A stretch of 64,000 bases of DNA from Diphasiastrum complanatum (Eukaryota; Streptophyta; Lycopodiopsida; Lycopodiales; Lycopodiaceae): positions 7,656,716 to 7,720,715 of the forward strand of contig CM055106.1 in assembly GCA_029204225.1 (NCBI GenBank), written 5' to 3'. The notes beneath the pieces were generated by a model. The model was not told the DNA's origin and searched no databases. It was given only the letters and a program-made list of their open reading frames with translations. The position numbers and the translations under genes are program-made. This document shows positions 1 through 10,362 of this stretch, piece by piece. Within the stretch, counting starts at the first letter, position 1; each line of letters begins with the position of its first letter.

Positions 1-660
1 GTATGAGTAATTTCCAATAAACTTCTACTATGGCATATGTTTTGTAAGTCCATGAGTAGAAGCTTAAAAAAAATAAAATAGCTTAAACTTAGACTTAGAA
101 CTTAGATTTAAGAAACTTAAGCTTAGAAAGATTCTAAGTTATCTTAAGTCCCAAATTAGAAACTCCTAAAGTTCTAAGTTCTAAGTTAGAACTTTTTAGA
201 AGCCTTAGAATGGCTAGTTTAGAACTAATCCCATAAGTTAGTGGATGCTTATGGAAGGCCCTCATTGCTATAAGAGAAGAGGTATTTCTCATGTATGGAA
301 CAATTTTGAGATTAAGCTATCTTGCTCTCTATTTTGGAGAATTATCATTCTATTTCATTTGTGTTCCCTTTGGGAAATTGCATAGCTTGACAGAAGGTGC
401 TCGGGCCTCCTCTTGCCTCCTTCTCATCAGTCTGTATTGTGGCATGTTTCTATTTGTTCCATGCTTAGTATTAGCCGCAATCTTATTTTTATTACCCCTT
501 GGGTGTTGCGTAGGATTTAATTTAGTGATCTTGCTAGTTGGGAAGCCTTAGCAAGGTTTTTATTGTTTTTTCAATCTTGGCTAGTTGGGTAAGCCTTAGT
601 CAAGTTAGTTTTTATTTCCGTTCCGATGGGAAGGCCTTGGTGCTCCCTTCCTTCTTGTTT
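1..660. other. AT-rich intergenic DNA with degenerate short repeats
   Basis: No supported gene. From about 60 to 230 the sequence repeats variants of cttagaacttag and ttctaag. Two related stretches at about 531-556 and 577-604 repeat the words ctagttgggaagccttagcaag in diverged form. An 86-codon open frame at 291-551 is rich in hydrophobic residues but has no recognisable domain and may be chance. Confidence 0.5.
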
Positions 661-789
661 ATGTTTCACAATTGAAAGCTTTTTGTAGAACTTAGAAGGT
701 GGACGACCGGTCTACCACTATACTACGCAGGAATCCCTTCTTAGACCTAGCCACCATAGAAGAGTAGATTTACTTCCAACATCCCTCTA

Positions 790-1062
790 GAGTCATTTAT
801 CCAGCTCTATAGTTTTATTTGTGTTTCTACACAGTCTACAAAAATACACAAGAATTGCTTAACATGTGGCTTTGACAACGATGAACTATAGAAGGTGTCA
901 AAGGCTGTTTCCGTCTATTATGAAGCTAATGACTTACCTGAGTTGGATTAGCAAGTAAATTTTCAAAAAGACCTAACTAGATGGATGACAACGCATTGTG
1001 GCTAAGCTCCAATTGCGACTTACGACCTGATTAGTTGTACTAATTGGATAAGCCTAAACAAA
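790..1062 (+). repeat. Dispersed repeat R1, copy 1
   Basis: About 270 bp that match, with substitutions and small gaps, the stretch at 54327-54612. Shared landmarks in order are ctctatagtttta, aaatacacaaga, gacaacgatgaa, gaagctaatg, gacaacgca, tggctaagctccaattgcga and ttggataagcctaaac. Both copies lie next to decayed Ty3/gypsy reverse transcriptase, here upstream of it and at the second site downstream. It could be an LTR or non-coding part of that gypsy family, or an independent element; the ends are not defined. Confidence 0.65.
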
Positions 1063-1429
1063 AGGTCAAGAATATGAGGATGATGAGTTCCTCTAGTATG
1101 TTGATCCTCGCCATTTTGAGACAAACCCTAGATCTCGAAGGATGAAGTCACAAAAGGCCAAGAGTAAGCGAAGATCTAATTTAATCAACGGAACCTCTTG
1201 AGATAACGTTGTTGTAGGCCAAATGGATTCAAAATTTCAAGGATCCACGTCTAGATTCCCTCTAACCGTGAGCGATCTAATAAAATAATGCATAGAATGG
1301 GACCTAGCAAAAGACGAAGCCCTATACATATTAGACATTGTCTTGTGGAACAAACGAGTTCAGGTAACCAAAGACCTGACCAATGACACCAACCAACTCA
1401 GCGTAGCTTACTACAAGAAAAGTTTCGAT

Positions 1430-2570
1430 TATGTGATGGATGAAGTGGTTGTGGTCATGTCGAGAGCCAAGAGAGAGACAACATAGAGTACCTCCCCAGG
1501 GACCAATGTATGTTGAAGGCAACAAATTACAAGATCTAAAGGCACTTCTTTGCAAGTATTGTGACTATTTCGCATGGAACTATGCTGAGTTGAAAGGCAT
1601 ATCATTAGATGTAGTGGTGCATAGCATTCCATTGGTTGGCCATATTAGTCTACCCACACCACGCTCCGCTAATTCAAGAAGAATTGACTAAGCTTCTAGA
1701 TGTAGGTTGCATCTATGAGATGGAACAACAAATTGGGTATCACCAATCATGGTGGTGCCTAAGAAAAGCGGTAAACTTAGAATCTATGTAAGTTACAAGA
1801 AGCTTAACATTGTTACCAACATGGACCATTTTCCTTAACCATTTATGGAAAATGTGTTAGAAAAGATAGCTAGAGCTAAAGCCTATTTTTGCCTTGATGG
1901 GTTTAATAGCTATAATTAGGTGCAAATCGCTCTCAAAAATCAGCACAAAATCGCATTATGCACTAAGTGGGGAACGTATGCCTATAGAGTGATGCCATGT
2001 GGATTGTGCAACGCCCCTAGCACTTTTCAACAGGTGGTGAGTTATGCTGCCAAATATTTTTTACCAAAATTTCTTAAAATTTTCATTGATGACCTATGTG
2101 TGCACTTCCCATAGGCCAAGCATATAGCCTACTTAGAAAAAGTGTTCATACAATGTCGATTATTTGGCATATCTCCAAACTCGGCCAAATGCCAATTCCT
2201 GGTCATGCATGACATCGTATTAGGCCATATCATCTCAAGGCATGGTATTGCTACCAATGTAGACAAGATTAACATAATACTTGTGTTATCTGAATGTGGA
2301 ACTATTTGTGAAGTCTATATTTCTATGGGACACTACAAATGTTATCAAAGATTTGTTTTGAATTTTGCCAAACTGGCCCATTTAATCTATCAAATGACCA
2401 TCCAAACAAAATGGACAACTGAGGCTACTGAGGTTTTTCACAAACTCAAGAGAGTCTTAGTTACCGCCCCAATCCTACGTCCCCTAATTTGGACCGTAGA
2501 ATTTCACGTCCATACATATGCTTCCAAATATGCCATAGGGAGTGTCTTAACACAAATAGGGAAGTAAGGA
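1430..2570 (+). pseudogene. Decayed Ty3/gypsy pol: reverse transcriptase and start of RNase H
   Basis: Open pieces at 1440-1691, 1920-2114 and 2142-2567 give consecutive parts of a Ty3/gypsy polymerase in several frames. The first piece has the pre-RT signature FAWNYAELKGI followed by a VVxHxIPL-like stretch. The second gives the part around the YRVMPCGLCNAPSTFQ motif and then IFIDDLCV, where the catalytic YxDD motif appears as FIDD. The third contains AKCQFL, GHIIS, FAKLAHLI and the RNase H entry APILRPL followed by FHVHTYASKYAIG. Several stops and frameshifts rule out a functional protein. The RNase H stops at about 2567; the matching continuation is found on the opposite strand at 2590-3650. 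Confidence 0.85.
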
Positions 2571-2589
2571 TTATTCAATTTATTTTTCC

Positions 2590-3650
2590 AATAGGTAGTT
2601 GATCCTATAGAGATGAACTACAACTAGATATGAAGATAATAGGTGAGTGATGGTTTCATTTAGAAAATGGGTACCATGATCGCTCATGAGTTTGAGTGGA
2701 CATCCAAAATGGAGAAGGATATTTGCATACATAAATTTAGCATATGCTTTTCTCACTGTTTTGACTTCAACCCATTTGGGGTGATATGTGGCTACGATGA
2801 TATATTGAGCTTGGGAACCTCACACAATCAGACATATAGGGCCAACATGTTCAATGCCCCATTTCTCAAATGGCACCTCAACCAAAGTGGGTTGTACACC
2901 ATCCTATCTTGCTCATGAATTCTATTAATCGTTGACACATGTCACACATCTTAACCTAATAATGAATATCCTTGAACATTGTGGGCCACAACAAGCCATG
3001 CTGTACTATTTGTATCTTCAGCAACGAAGTGTCCTCTGCCCATTTCTTTGTGAGCGATAATCACTACTTGAGACGCCTCATGCGATAGGACGCGTCAATG
3101 TACGATTCCATTGTTAAATTTATGATACAATTGTTCGGCTATTAATGTATAGGGAACAAATTTTATGATCAAACCTGCGTCATTCCACCTTAGTCATCTC
3201 TAGGGGAGGACATCCTGACATAAGATCTCCAAGATGTCAGCTGCCCATTTTGGGATGGCATCGACATCGAATAATATGACATTAGGAAGTTTGTCATCTA
3301 CCCTTTTACTCTCATGTATGTTGTGTATCCATGAGAGATGATCGGCTAGATAGTGTTACTTGCCCTTACGAATGGCAATTTTAAAGTCAAACTCTTGGAG
3401 AAGCAACAACCACCTAGTGTTATGTCCTGTGGTGTATGGTCTATTTAACAGATACAGTAGGACTTGGTGATCAGCGAAGAAGATGAAGAGATTGGACATG
3501 AGGTAATGGTGGAATTTCTTCACGTTGTATACCATCGCTAGAACATCTACCCAATGGGCCTGGCTAACTTTGAATATCTATGTATCAACATGTCTAGAAT
3601 AGTACTCAATATAACAAAGAGGGCATGCACAAAGTCTTAGATCATCAGCG
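2590..3650 (-). pseudogene. Decayed Ty3/gypsy RNase H and integrase, inverted
   Basis: Reading the minus strand from about 3650 down to 2590 gives the second half of a Ty3/gypsy pol. At about 3550-3360 a clean stretch contains LAMVYNVKKFHHYL, FADHQVLLYLLN and RWLLLLQEFDF, the usual central RNase H region. Further down are traces of the zinc-binding region, then an integrase core with FEKWGIEHVGPI at about 2870, VATYHPKWVEV, and SDHGTHFLNETI at about 2680, which holds the second catalytic Asp. The first Asp position reads Glu. Stops are present throughout. It begins where the plus-strand RNase H fragment ends, so the two pieces may be one element broken by inversion. Confidence 0.8.
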
Positions 3651-4009
3651 CATCATGCATAGCACAAACCAAGTGCTATGACATCCCTACTCACTTCATC
3701 AAACCCCAAGAGTAGTAGGTCACAAACATCTCCATTAGCTTTCATAATTCAATACAAAGACCAACATATTGATTTCCTATCACTTGTCTATAGGTGAAGA
3801 GCACACCAAATTATGATGAAGGCTAGCACTAAAGAGCAAAGCCACTTGAACCTACGTCAACATGGGTCGACGAGTTTGAGTTATATACTAGATATAGTCC
3901 CTAAACTGTATATCTTTGGATATTGGGCCAGTTACCATTAAGGGCATGTCTTTATGAGACCCAGGTACCATATGCTGCCCTAATCTCTAGAAGGTTCCAC
4001 TAAAGGCCT
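3651..4009. other. Unassigned, probably decayed retroelement DNA
   Basis: No gene is supported. On the minus strand short open stretches join onto the inverted gypsy RNase H, so this may be further pol or linker sequence, but no diagnostic motif is visible. Confidence 0.3.
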
Positions 4010-4238
4010 CTAGATAGCATATATAGGACTATCATTTAGACATTATTGATTTATTGATTATTTAGCTTATTGGTATTGCTTGGGCTCTTCGTGGGAGAAC
4101 CCTTTGTTATTGTTTGTAGGGCTTTAGTCAATGATTACATCACATGCTCTCGGGCATTCTTCATGGGAGATTGCTTGATTGTGTCTATTATAGTCATGTA
4201 TGCTTCATTGATACAATATCCATAGATTGCATCTATAA
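4010..4238 (+). repeat. 5' LTR of the 4-6 kb element
   Basis: Matches 5783-6007 over shared words such as cttattggtattgcttgg, ggagattgcttgatt and tctattatagtcatgtatg. It is followed within a few bases by the primer-binding site. The exact left end is uncertain because the repeats are diverged. Confidence 0.7.
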
Positions 4239-5782
4239 TTTGGTATCAAAGCACTTTCCTTCCTTGGTGGGAGTGCTAGATTCTTTCCACACTTTGCAAA
4301 TCTCCATTTTTTCCATGCTTGACAAATCTCCATTTTTTCTTGCGAATAATTTAAACACATTTATCAGAAGCTCTTTCAGTAGACTTGGCAAAAAAAAGAG
4401 AATTATAGATCATTTTCAGTGGCAATTTTAGCAACCGCTATCTTTTCTAGCAAATTTTTTGACGAATTTTCCGCAATAGTTATTGTACTTTCTGGCACCC
4501 TATTTCGAGGATATGTTGACACTTTTTCGTCATCATTTGTTTTATGGCTTTTGACAATCTTGTGGAGGCTCCATCATAGGTTCTTTTTTACTTCATTTGC
4601 TAGTTTTTCAAAGTAGTACCTACCGTTCTTGCTAGTGCCTTGTTTGGAGTTGATTTTGACACATATTTCATCAACAATTGTTTGTTGGTTATTGGCCTAC
4701 ATTCTAGCCATTGCATTGCCTCTTTGCTACCGTAGTTTGAGCTACCTTGCTAATTTTTGGGGGCAACATAGCCACCTATTTCCAACAACCTACTTGGAGC
4801 TTATTTCGTTACTTGGTGCTCTATTTGGTGGTCATTTTGGCGGCTTATGCACCACCTATCAGGTGTTATCGTGGTCCTTGGCATTGCATAGAGCCCTCCC
4901 AAAAGGTTTGTGCTTTTTCCCATAGTTTCTTGTTTTATGATCACTTATCTTCATTGGTTCTTCGTTTTATTTTGATTAATTAATCCCCAAAAGAAAAACA
5001 TTCAGGTTAGTTTCTTTTCTACTCCGTTTCGTTCTATAAATAAACCAATAAATAAATAAAACAAATCTTGTGTTCTTCTCACATGTTTTACGTACTTTTT
5101 TAGTTTTGTTGAGTGCCCGTGAAATTATATCGATTATTTTGAGCTACTTTTGTTTTTCGCCTTACTTGATTCACGTTTTCCTCTAAGGTGGTCTTGCTTA
5201 TTCTAAGTGGCATACATATGTTCATTCTCATTCGTCTATCTCTAAGTGGCATGTCTTTCGTCTACTTGCGTTATCCAATGATGATGCACTTCCTTTTGAG
5301 AGTCCTATACATGAGAGCAGTGCCAAAGATATTGAGAGTGACAATAATGAGCATCCTGCCAAGTCAATTTTTTAATCACCTTATGAGCTTCCTTTTGCAA
5401 GCGAGGTTGAGAGGATGAGAGAGTGAGTATCACACAGTGAGAGAGTCACTATCACTATCACTGAGAAAGTCATAGTATCACACAGTGCGAGAGATTCACA
5501 TGAGATATTGTCACACATCACATTTGAGTCGCATATCTAGATTGTTGATATTGCATGCTATGAAATCGACTCACATTAACAGATACAGGTTAACGTTATT
5601 GTTGCTGATACTAAGTATCTTGGTGTTGACCCACATCGCCTTGATGTTAATGCTACAAATTGTGCTCATTGTTCCAATTCTAACATACGAGATCATTTGT
5701 GCATTGTTTCAATGCTTTCAACGGATTCCATATTGCTCTGTTAATAAAACTTGTTTATACTACATGTCTATACGAGGTTCTT

Positions 5783-6007
5783 CCCTAGATAGTCTACATA
5801 ACGTTATCATTTAAACATTTAGTGATTGATTATTCAGCTTATTGGTAATGCTTGGGCTCTTCATGAGAGAACCCTTTGCTATTGTAGAGCTTTAGTCATT
5901 GATTCTATTAGATGCTCTTCGTCATCCTTCGTGGGAGATTGCTTGATTTTGTCTATTATAGTCATGTATGCCTCATTGATACAATATTCATAGATTGTCT
6001 CTATAAC
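5783..6007 (+). repeat. 3' LTR of the 4-6 kb element
   Basis: Second copy of the repeat at 4010-4238. It is not followed by a primer site, as expected for a 3' LTR. Confidence 0.7.
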
Positions 6008-6842
6008 TGTGTGCACAAGCAACAATCTAGGTACATACTTGAATATCTTGTCTCTTGCCATCAAAACGTATAATCCCCAATAAATGTGTCCTCACCCTTC
6101 TGAGAGAGCCAGAATGTGGTCTATTTGCAATGCAAGCATCGCCATCTACTGCTCTTGATCAAAACAAAATGGATAACGTCTCTCATCGACAACCACAAGC
6201 ATGTAGAAGCCTAAATAATAACAAGGCAAGATCAGACTCTTTGCACCAATATTACATGAGCTGAAATATGAGGAGAGCAATTCATAGCATTCTTCCTAAC
6301 AGTGCTACCACAAGCCATACCAACAAAAATGCTTTCAATGGATCTTTGTAGTACCTCCATTTCATACAATAAGAAAACTATGAATTCTCCTGAAATTATT
6401 GCTCTGCTTTTTTTCTCTAAATTTTTCAAATTGTTAGCTTCTAATCACAATCTCTTTTCAGATAGTTACAAAGAAATAGAGCCCTCCCATGCTCAACTTG
6501 GTGCATCTTGAACAGAGGAGAGCCCCTACAAGAGGAGTGCAAATAATAGGGCCCAAACAAGCCTTTTTGAAACCTTTAAAAACATGTCATGTTTGCGGTC
6601 CACAATGTTGAACATTGAGGCCCCAAAATATTGCCTTATGGCAATTTTAGCTTTGAACCAGAAATCTCATGAAGAGCAAAGTTTTCTTTTACTTTTTGTA
6701 ACAAAGGTCAAAATTCTAATTAGCTTACCGCCAGATGCTTTTGAGGTAATCATGCTACATACGAGATATTTATATCAAAACTAAGTACTATTTCCAGCCT
6801 ACAGGGAGATAACAAAGTTCTTTGGCCAGTATTAACATACAA
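6008..6842. other. Intergenic DNA, nothing recognised
   Basis: Short open frames on both strands (for example 6055-6264 and 6302-6511) overlap each other, lack recognisable domains and are not counted as genes. Confidence 0.4.
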
Positions 6843-7152
6843 GTATCATAGTTGCCCAGAAATGCGTTTCTGGAGAAAAACGTTTCTAGAAACGCGTTTC
6901 TGGATCCAGAATCGCTGGAAAAAAATCAGAAACAGGTCTTTAAAAAATCATAGGGATTGACAGAATCCAACAAGGATTGCTGCACCTAAACTGGACCACA
7001 CTGTAACCGAAACACTCGGCAACCTACATAAATGCAATGCCCTTGATTAGAGCGTTAATTTGATACCCATATTGCCCACAAAAAATTTAATTTTTTTTTT
7101 TTTAAATGTTTCTGAGAAACGCATTTCTAGAAACGCCGTGCATCTATGACAC
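6843..7152. mobile_element. MITE-like segment with imperfect terminal inverted repeats
   Basis: The left end GTATCATAGTTGCCC and the reverse complement of the right end GTGTCATAGATGCACGG agree at most positions, and both are followed inward by agaaatgcgtttct. Inside the left arm is a second palindrome made of gtttctagaaac and agaaacgcgtttct. The centre is AT-rich with a T-run and has no coding capacity. Size (about 310 bp) and structure fit a non-autonomous terminal-inverted-repeat element; the target duplication is not obvious. Confidence 0.5.
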
Positions 7153-8577
7153 GTATCACCCTGACAAGAAAAATGATAAGTGATAACACTCAAAAATGGA
7201 ACATTACTTGGAAGCTAGCAGCTTTCATCATAACAGATAAAAAGAGACCTTAAATTTAGCAAAAGCTGGAGAGTGAAATAATGGCCAGGTGGCCTTTAAA
7301 GGAGGGGATCTTCATTGAGTGGGACCTAGGTCCCATGGTTGAAAAAATGCTTTTAGATTCCTACATCTAGTTTCAGTCTTTAAGATGCGATTATGAAATT
7401 TTATATCAAGCCCAAAAAGATAACTTTTTCTGCTCTAAAGAGCTTAGTAACATCTGTCTATTGGATTAGACCTTAGGGTTTAGCTGCATAAGCCAAAATG
7501 CAGGCTGTTACCATCACCTATCCAATGCCACAGCAAACTTGAATCTTCACTGGAATTTCAAGTTGATGTGCTTACAACTGGCAATGAATCTTAAGCTCCT
7601 ACTTTCTATTATAGTGGCCCCTGGAAGCGTATTCATATAAGTAATATCACCTTTTTACACCTGGTCAAAGAGCAGTGACATGGACTCAGCTCACTCTCAA
7701 AGACAATTGACTTGGGCGCATCCCAAGCTGTTCACTCTGTAAGGCCATTTCGCAACCACCAGTAAATCAAATCTGGCTGAATGGCCAACCTGAAACACAG
7801 CAACAAAAAATGCACAGCAAAAAAACAAATCAAATGTCCAGACTACCTCGAACATGGGTCGCTTCGAATATCGTTTTCATACTTATTCGTACAGGTGCTT
7901 TGTAGCAGGCCAACTACAAAATTTACAGTATTCATTCGAGTTCCAAGCCAAAGCTGGTGAAAGCTTTATAGCGCACAGCGGCATCCTGCAAAAAGGGTAA
8001 AGCAGAATAGGTAAACCCTTAACAACTTGCAGAGCTCCATTGGTTATGCAGCAGTGCTTCTAGTCTGAGTTAAAGCATGGACCATGTTATGATAAATTTC
8101 TAATCTATGAAAGAAGCAAAAAAAAAATCTGAAAATTCTTACATTGATTGTGCATCTGACCGACCCAAGGACCCACGTTTCATAGCTTTTCTTCCATAAT
8201 CCACCCATTCCAGCCCTTGTCCCTCCCCCATGGAACACTGATTTAAAACCCAAAGGGGATGGCGGTATCAACTTGGCAAAAAGCCAACTTCCCACAGTCA
8301 AACCGGAGCTTTCACTAAAATAGACAGATCTAGAAGCTGATTTGCTGTTGTCACTTACTGCAACTTGATCGGGAAGTTATGATGCAATTTGCTGCACGTC
8401 AATTGGGATATTCTGTAAAAACCCAATAAAAAATCACTCACGAAGGGCATCTTTGCAATTGCATTGCAGACAAAATTTTCAATTAGCACCAAGGCAGATA
8501 AAATTGTCAAGAATAAGCTCTACTAGTAGACGCACACTCACTGCTATAACTGGATCTGACTGTACAATTTTTGCAGG
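7153..8577. other. Intergenic or 3' untranslated sequence downstream of the PPR gene
   Basis: No coding region supported. The part nearest the PPR stop may be its 3' untranslated region, since the gene reads leftward. An 85-codon minus-strand frame at 8044-8301 has no recognisable domain. A GT-rich splice-like site on the minus strand near 8140 could mark a UTR intron but cannot be confirmed here. Confidence 0.35.
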
Positions 8578-10362
8578 TCACGATGAAGAAGTTTCATGCC
8601 ATTCAGCCATTTTCTTGGTCACGGCATCAGCTTCCATGATCCTGTCTACCTTGCGAAGTGCATGAATAAGAGTAGTTGCCAAATTCAAAGCTGGAGTTAT
8701 ATTCTTTGTTGTCATATCGTGAATGAGATCCATAGCGTCAGTAAGATCCCCGTCCTTGCAGATGCCTTTGAGTAAAATGTTAAATGTAACAGAATTAGGA
8801 TTGCATCGAGTCGACACCATTTTCTCATAGAGTTGTAAGGACTCCGCCACTCGACCATCTTTGCAGAGGCCATCGATCAGAGTGTTGTATGTAACAACAT
8901 CAGGTACAAAACCCTTTTCAAGCATCTCGTTGAAAAGCTTTTGTGCCGCATCCACCTTGTTTGTCTTGCAAAGCCCATCAAGAAGGATGCTCCAAGTAAC
9001 AGCATCAGGTAAGCAATTCCTTTCAAACATTTTCTTGAAAAGCCCAAAAGCTTCAGGCAGTCTACCTGACTTCACTAACCCGTCAAGAAGAATGCTGTAA
9101 GTAACAACATCAGGAGTGCACCCCTTGCTGATCATTCCTTGCAGATACCTTTGAGCTTCACCCAGTTCCCCTACCTTGCAAAAGGCATGAACAAGAGAAG
9201 TATACGTGACTACATCAGGATCACAGCCAGCACTAGCCATTTTCTGCAGCAAAGAGCAAGCTTCATCTGTTTTCCCAACCTTGCAAAGACCATGTAACAC
9301 TGTATTGTAGGTAACTATGTTGGGATGGCAGCCCCTCTGAGGCATTTCCTGGAAAATTCTCTCAGCTTCACTTATTCGGTTTACCTTACATAGTCCATTG
9401 AGGTAAGAATTATAAGTGACAATGTTAGGAACAGAGCCCATTTCAAACATTTGTCCAAATAGCTCTTCAGCCTCGTTGATCTTTCCTGACTTGCAAAGCC
9501 CATCCAGAAGGCTGCTGTATGTCACAACATTAGGAGCACAGCCCCGGGTGACCATGGTTTGAACCAACAGATAGGCCTCATCGATGCGTCCCACCTTGCA
9601 GAAACCATTCAGAATTGAGGTGTACGTATACGTATCAGGAACACAGCTTTTCTGATTCATTTCTTCAAGGAATTTCTTTGCTTCATCAAGCCTGCCTGCT
9701 TTGCAAAACCCATCAATCAGTGTGTTATATATAACCTCATTAGGACTCAGTTGCTTATGGATCATCTCCAGAAACAGCTTGTGAGCTTGCTCAACTTTTC
9801 CTGCCTTGCAGAATCCATGAAGAAGGATACCAAAGGTCCAGCTATTTGGACTGCAACCTGCAGAAACCATGTCCAAGTATATTATGTGGGCTTTTGAATA
9901 ATTGTCTCCATTCACAAGGACCTGGATTAAACAATTATAAGCATAAACATTGAGCTGGCGCTTGACCTTTTGTTGAGCCCAACTGAAGAAATTTAAAGCA
10001 GCTGCACTGTCTCTGACAAGTTTTAGCACCTCCGCAACAAGCTGAGACCCCACCACTTTAGCCCACCTCTTTAATGCTACTTCCAATTCATCACAATGGC
10101 TCTTCTGCTGAAGAATTTCAAATATAAGCTGTGCTTGTGAGGCATGATGCGGCAATGAACTCATTGGCTTTTCCACTTTCAAACCATCATCAATCTGCTG
10201 ACTGGCCTGCCCAATCAACATGCGCAGGGGAAATGTTCTATACAACTTGGAACTGGAAATCCATTGCATCTGCCTGCAAGCTCTACGATTTTGTATCCAG
10301 ATTGTGTGTCCCGTCAGATAAACTGCATGCCTTTCTAAAACCCAAAAAAGGAGGTATGTCAT
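8578..10362 (-). CDS. P-class pentatricopeptide repeat protein, probably organellar
   Basis: An intronless frame of 594 codons. Residues 139-558 form twelve uninterrupted 35-residue PPR motifs, with a weaker thirteenth after 559; typical units contain VVTYNTLIDGLCK and end in PD or PN. No S or L variants and no E, DYW, SMR or nuclease domain are seen, so this is a pure P-class protein. Such proteins bind single-stranded RNA in plastids or mitochondria and act in RNA stabilisation, intron splicing or translation. The first 138 residues, with NRRACRQ near residue 25, could include an organelle-targeting presequence. The first Met of the open frame is taken as the start; Met32 and Met48 are alternatives. 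Residues 5 and 35 of repeats 1-12 read NN, GN, ND, TN, SN, NN, ND, TD, SD, SD, NN, NA. No frame break is present and the gene looks functional. Its target is unknown. Confidence 0.95.
   Translation of the reverse strand: MTYLLFWVLERHAVYLTGHTIWIQNRRACRQMQWISSSKLYRTFPLRMLIGQASQQIDDGLKVEKPMSSLPHHASQAQLIFEILQQKSHCDELEVALKRWAKVVGSQLVAEVLKLVRDSAAALNFFSWAQQKVKRQLNVYAYNCLIQVLVNGDNYSKAHIIYLDMVSAGCSPNSWTFGILLHGFCKAGKVEQAHKLFLEMIHKQLSPNEVIYNTLIDGFCKAGRLDEAKKFLEEMNQKSCVPDTYTYTSILNGFCKVGRIDEAYLLVQTMVTRGCAPNVVTYSSLLDGLCKSGKINEAEELFGQMFEMGSVPNIVTYNSYLNGLCKVNRISEAERIFQEMPQRGCHPNIVTYNTVLHGLCKVGKTDEACSLLQKMASAGCDPDVVTYTSLVHAFCKVGELGEAQRYLQGMISKGCTPDVVTYSILLDGLVKSGRLPEAFGLFKKMFERNCLPDAVTWSILLDGLCKTNKVDAAQKLFNEMLEKGFVPDVVTYNTLIDGLCKDGRVAESLQLYEKMVSTRCNPNSVTFNILLKGICKDGDLTDAMDLIHDMTTKNITPALNLATTLIHALRKVDRIMEADAVTKKMAEWHETSSS

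Larger units (their letters stand above)
4010..6007 (+). mobile_element. Small LTR-bounded non-autonomous retroelement
   Basis: Two diverged direct repeats of about 225 bp (4010-4238 and 5783-6007) flank about 1.5 kb. Directly after the left repeat lies TGGTATCAAAGC at 4241-4252, a near match to the plant tRNA-iMet primer-binding site, so the left repeat is the 5' LTR and the element reads on the plus strand. The internal part holds several short open frames (4144-4431, 4629-4925, 5188-5418, 5485-5814) with no gag, protease, integrase or reverse transcriptase motif. It is therefore a TRIM/LARD-like element or a relic with replaced internal sequence. No clear target duplication was seen. Confidence 0.7.

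Noticed and set aside
1440-2567. Endogenous pararetrovirus (caulimovirus) origin for the decayed reverse transcriptase
   Set aside because: The FAWNY pre-RT block, RNase H order and a linked integrase core on the neighbouring fragment fit Ty3/gypsy; no movement or coat protein motif is present.
8861-9100. Plus-strand open frames within the PPR gene (also 8453-8665 and 10131-10370)
   Set aside because: They are antisense shadows of the PPR coding sequence and have no domain.
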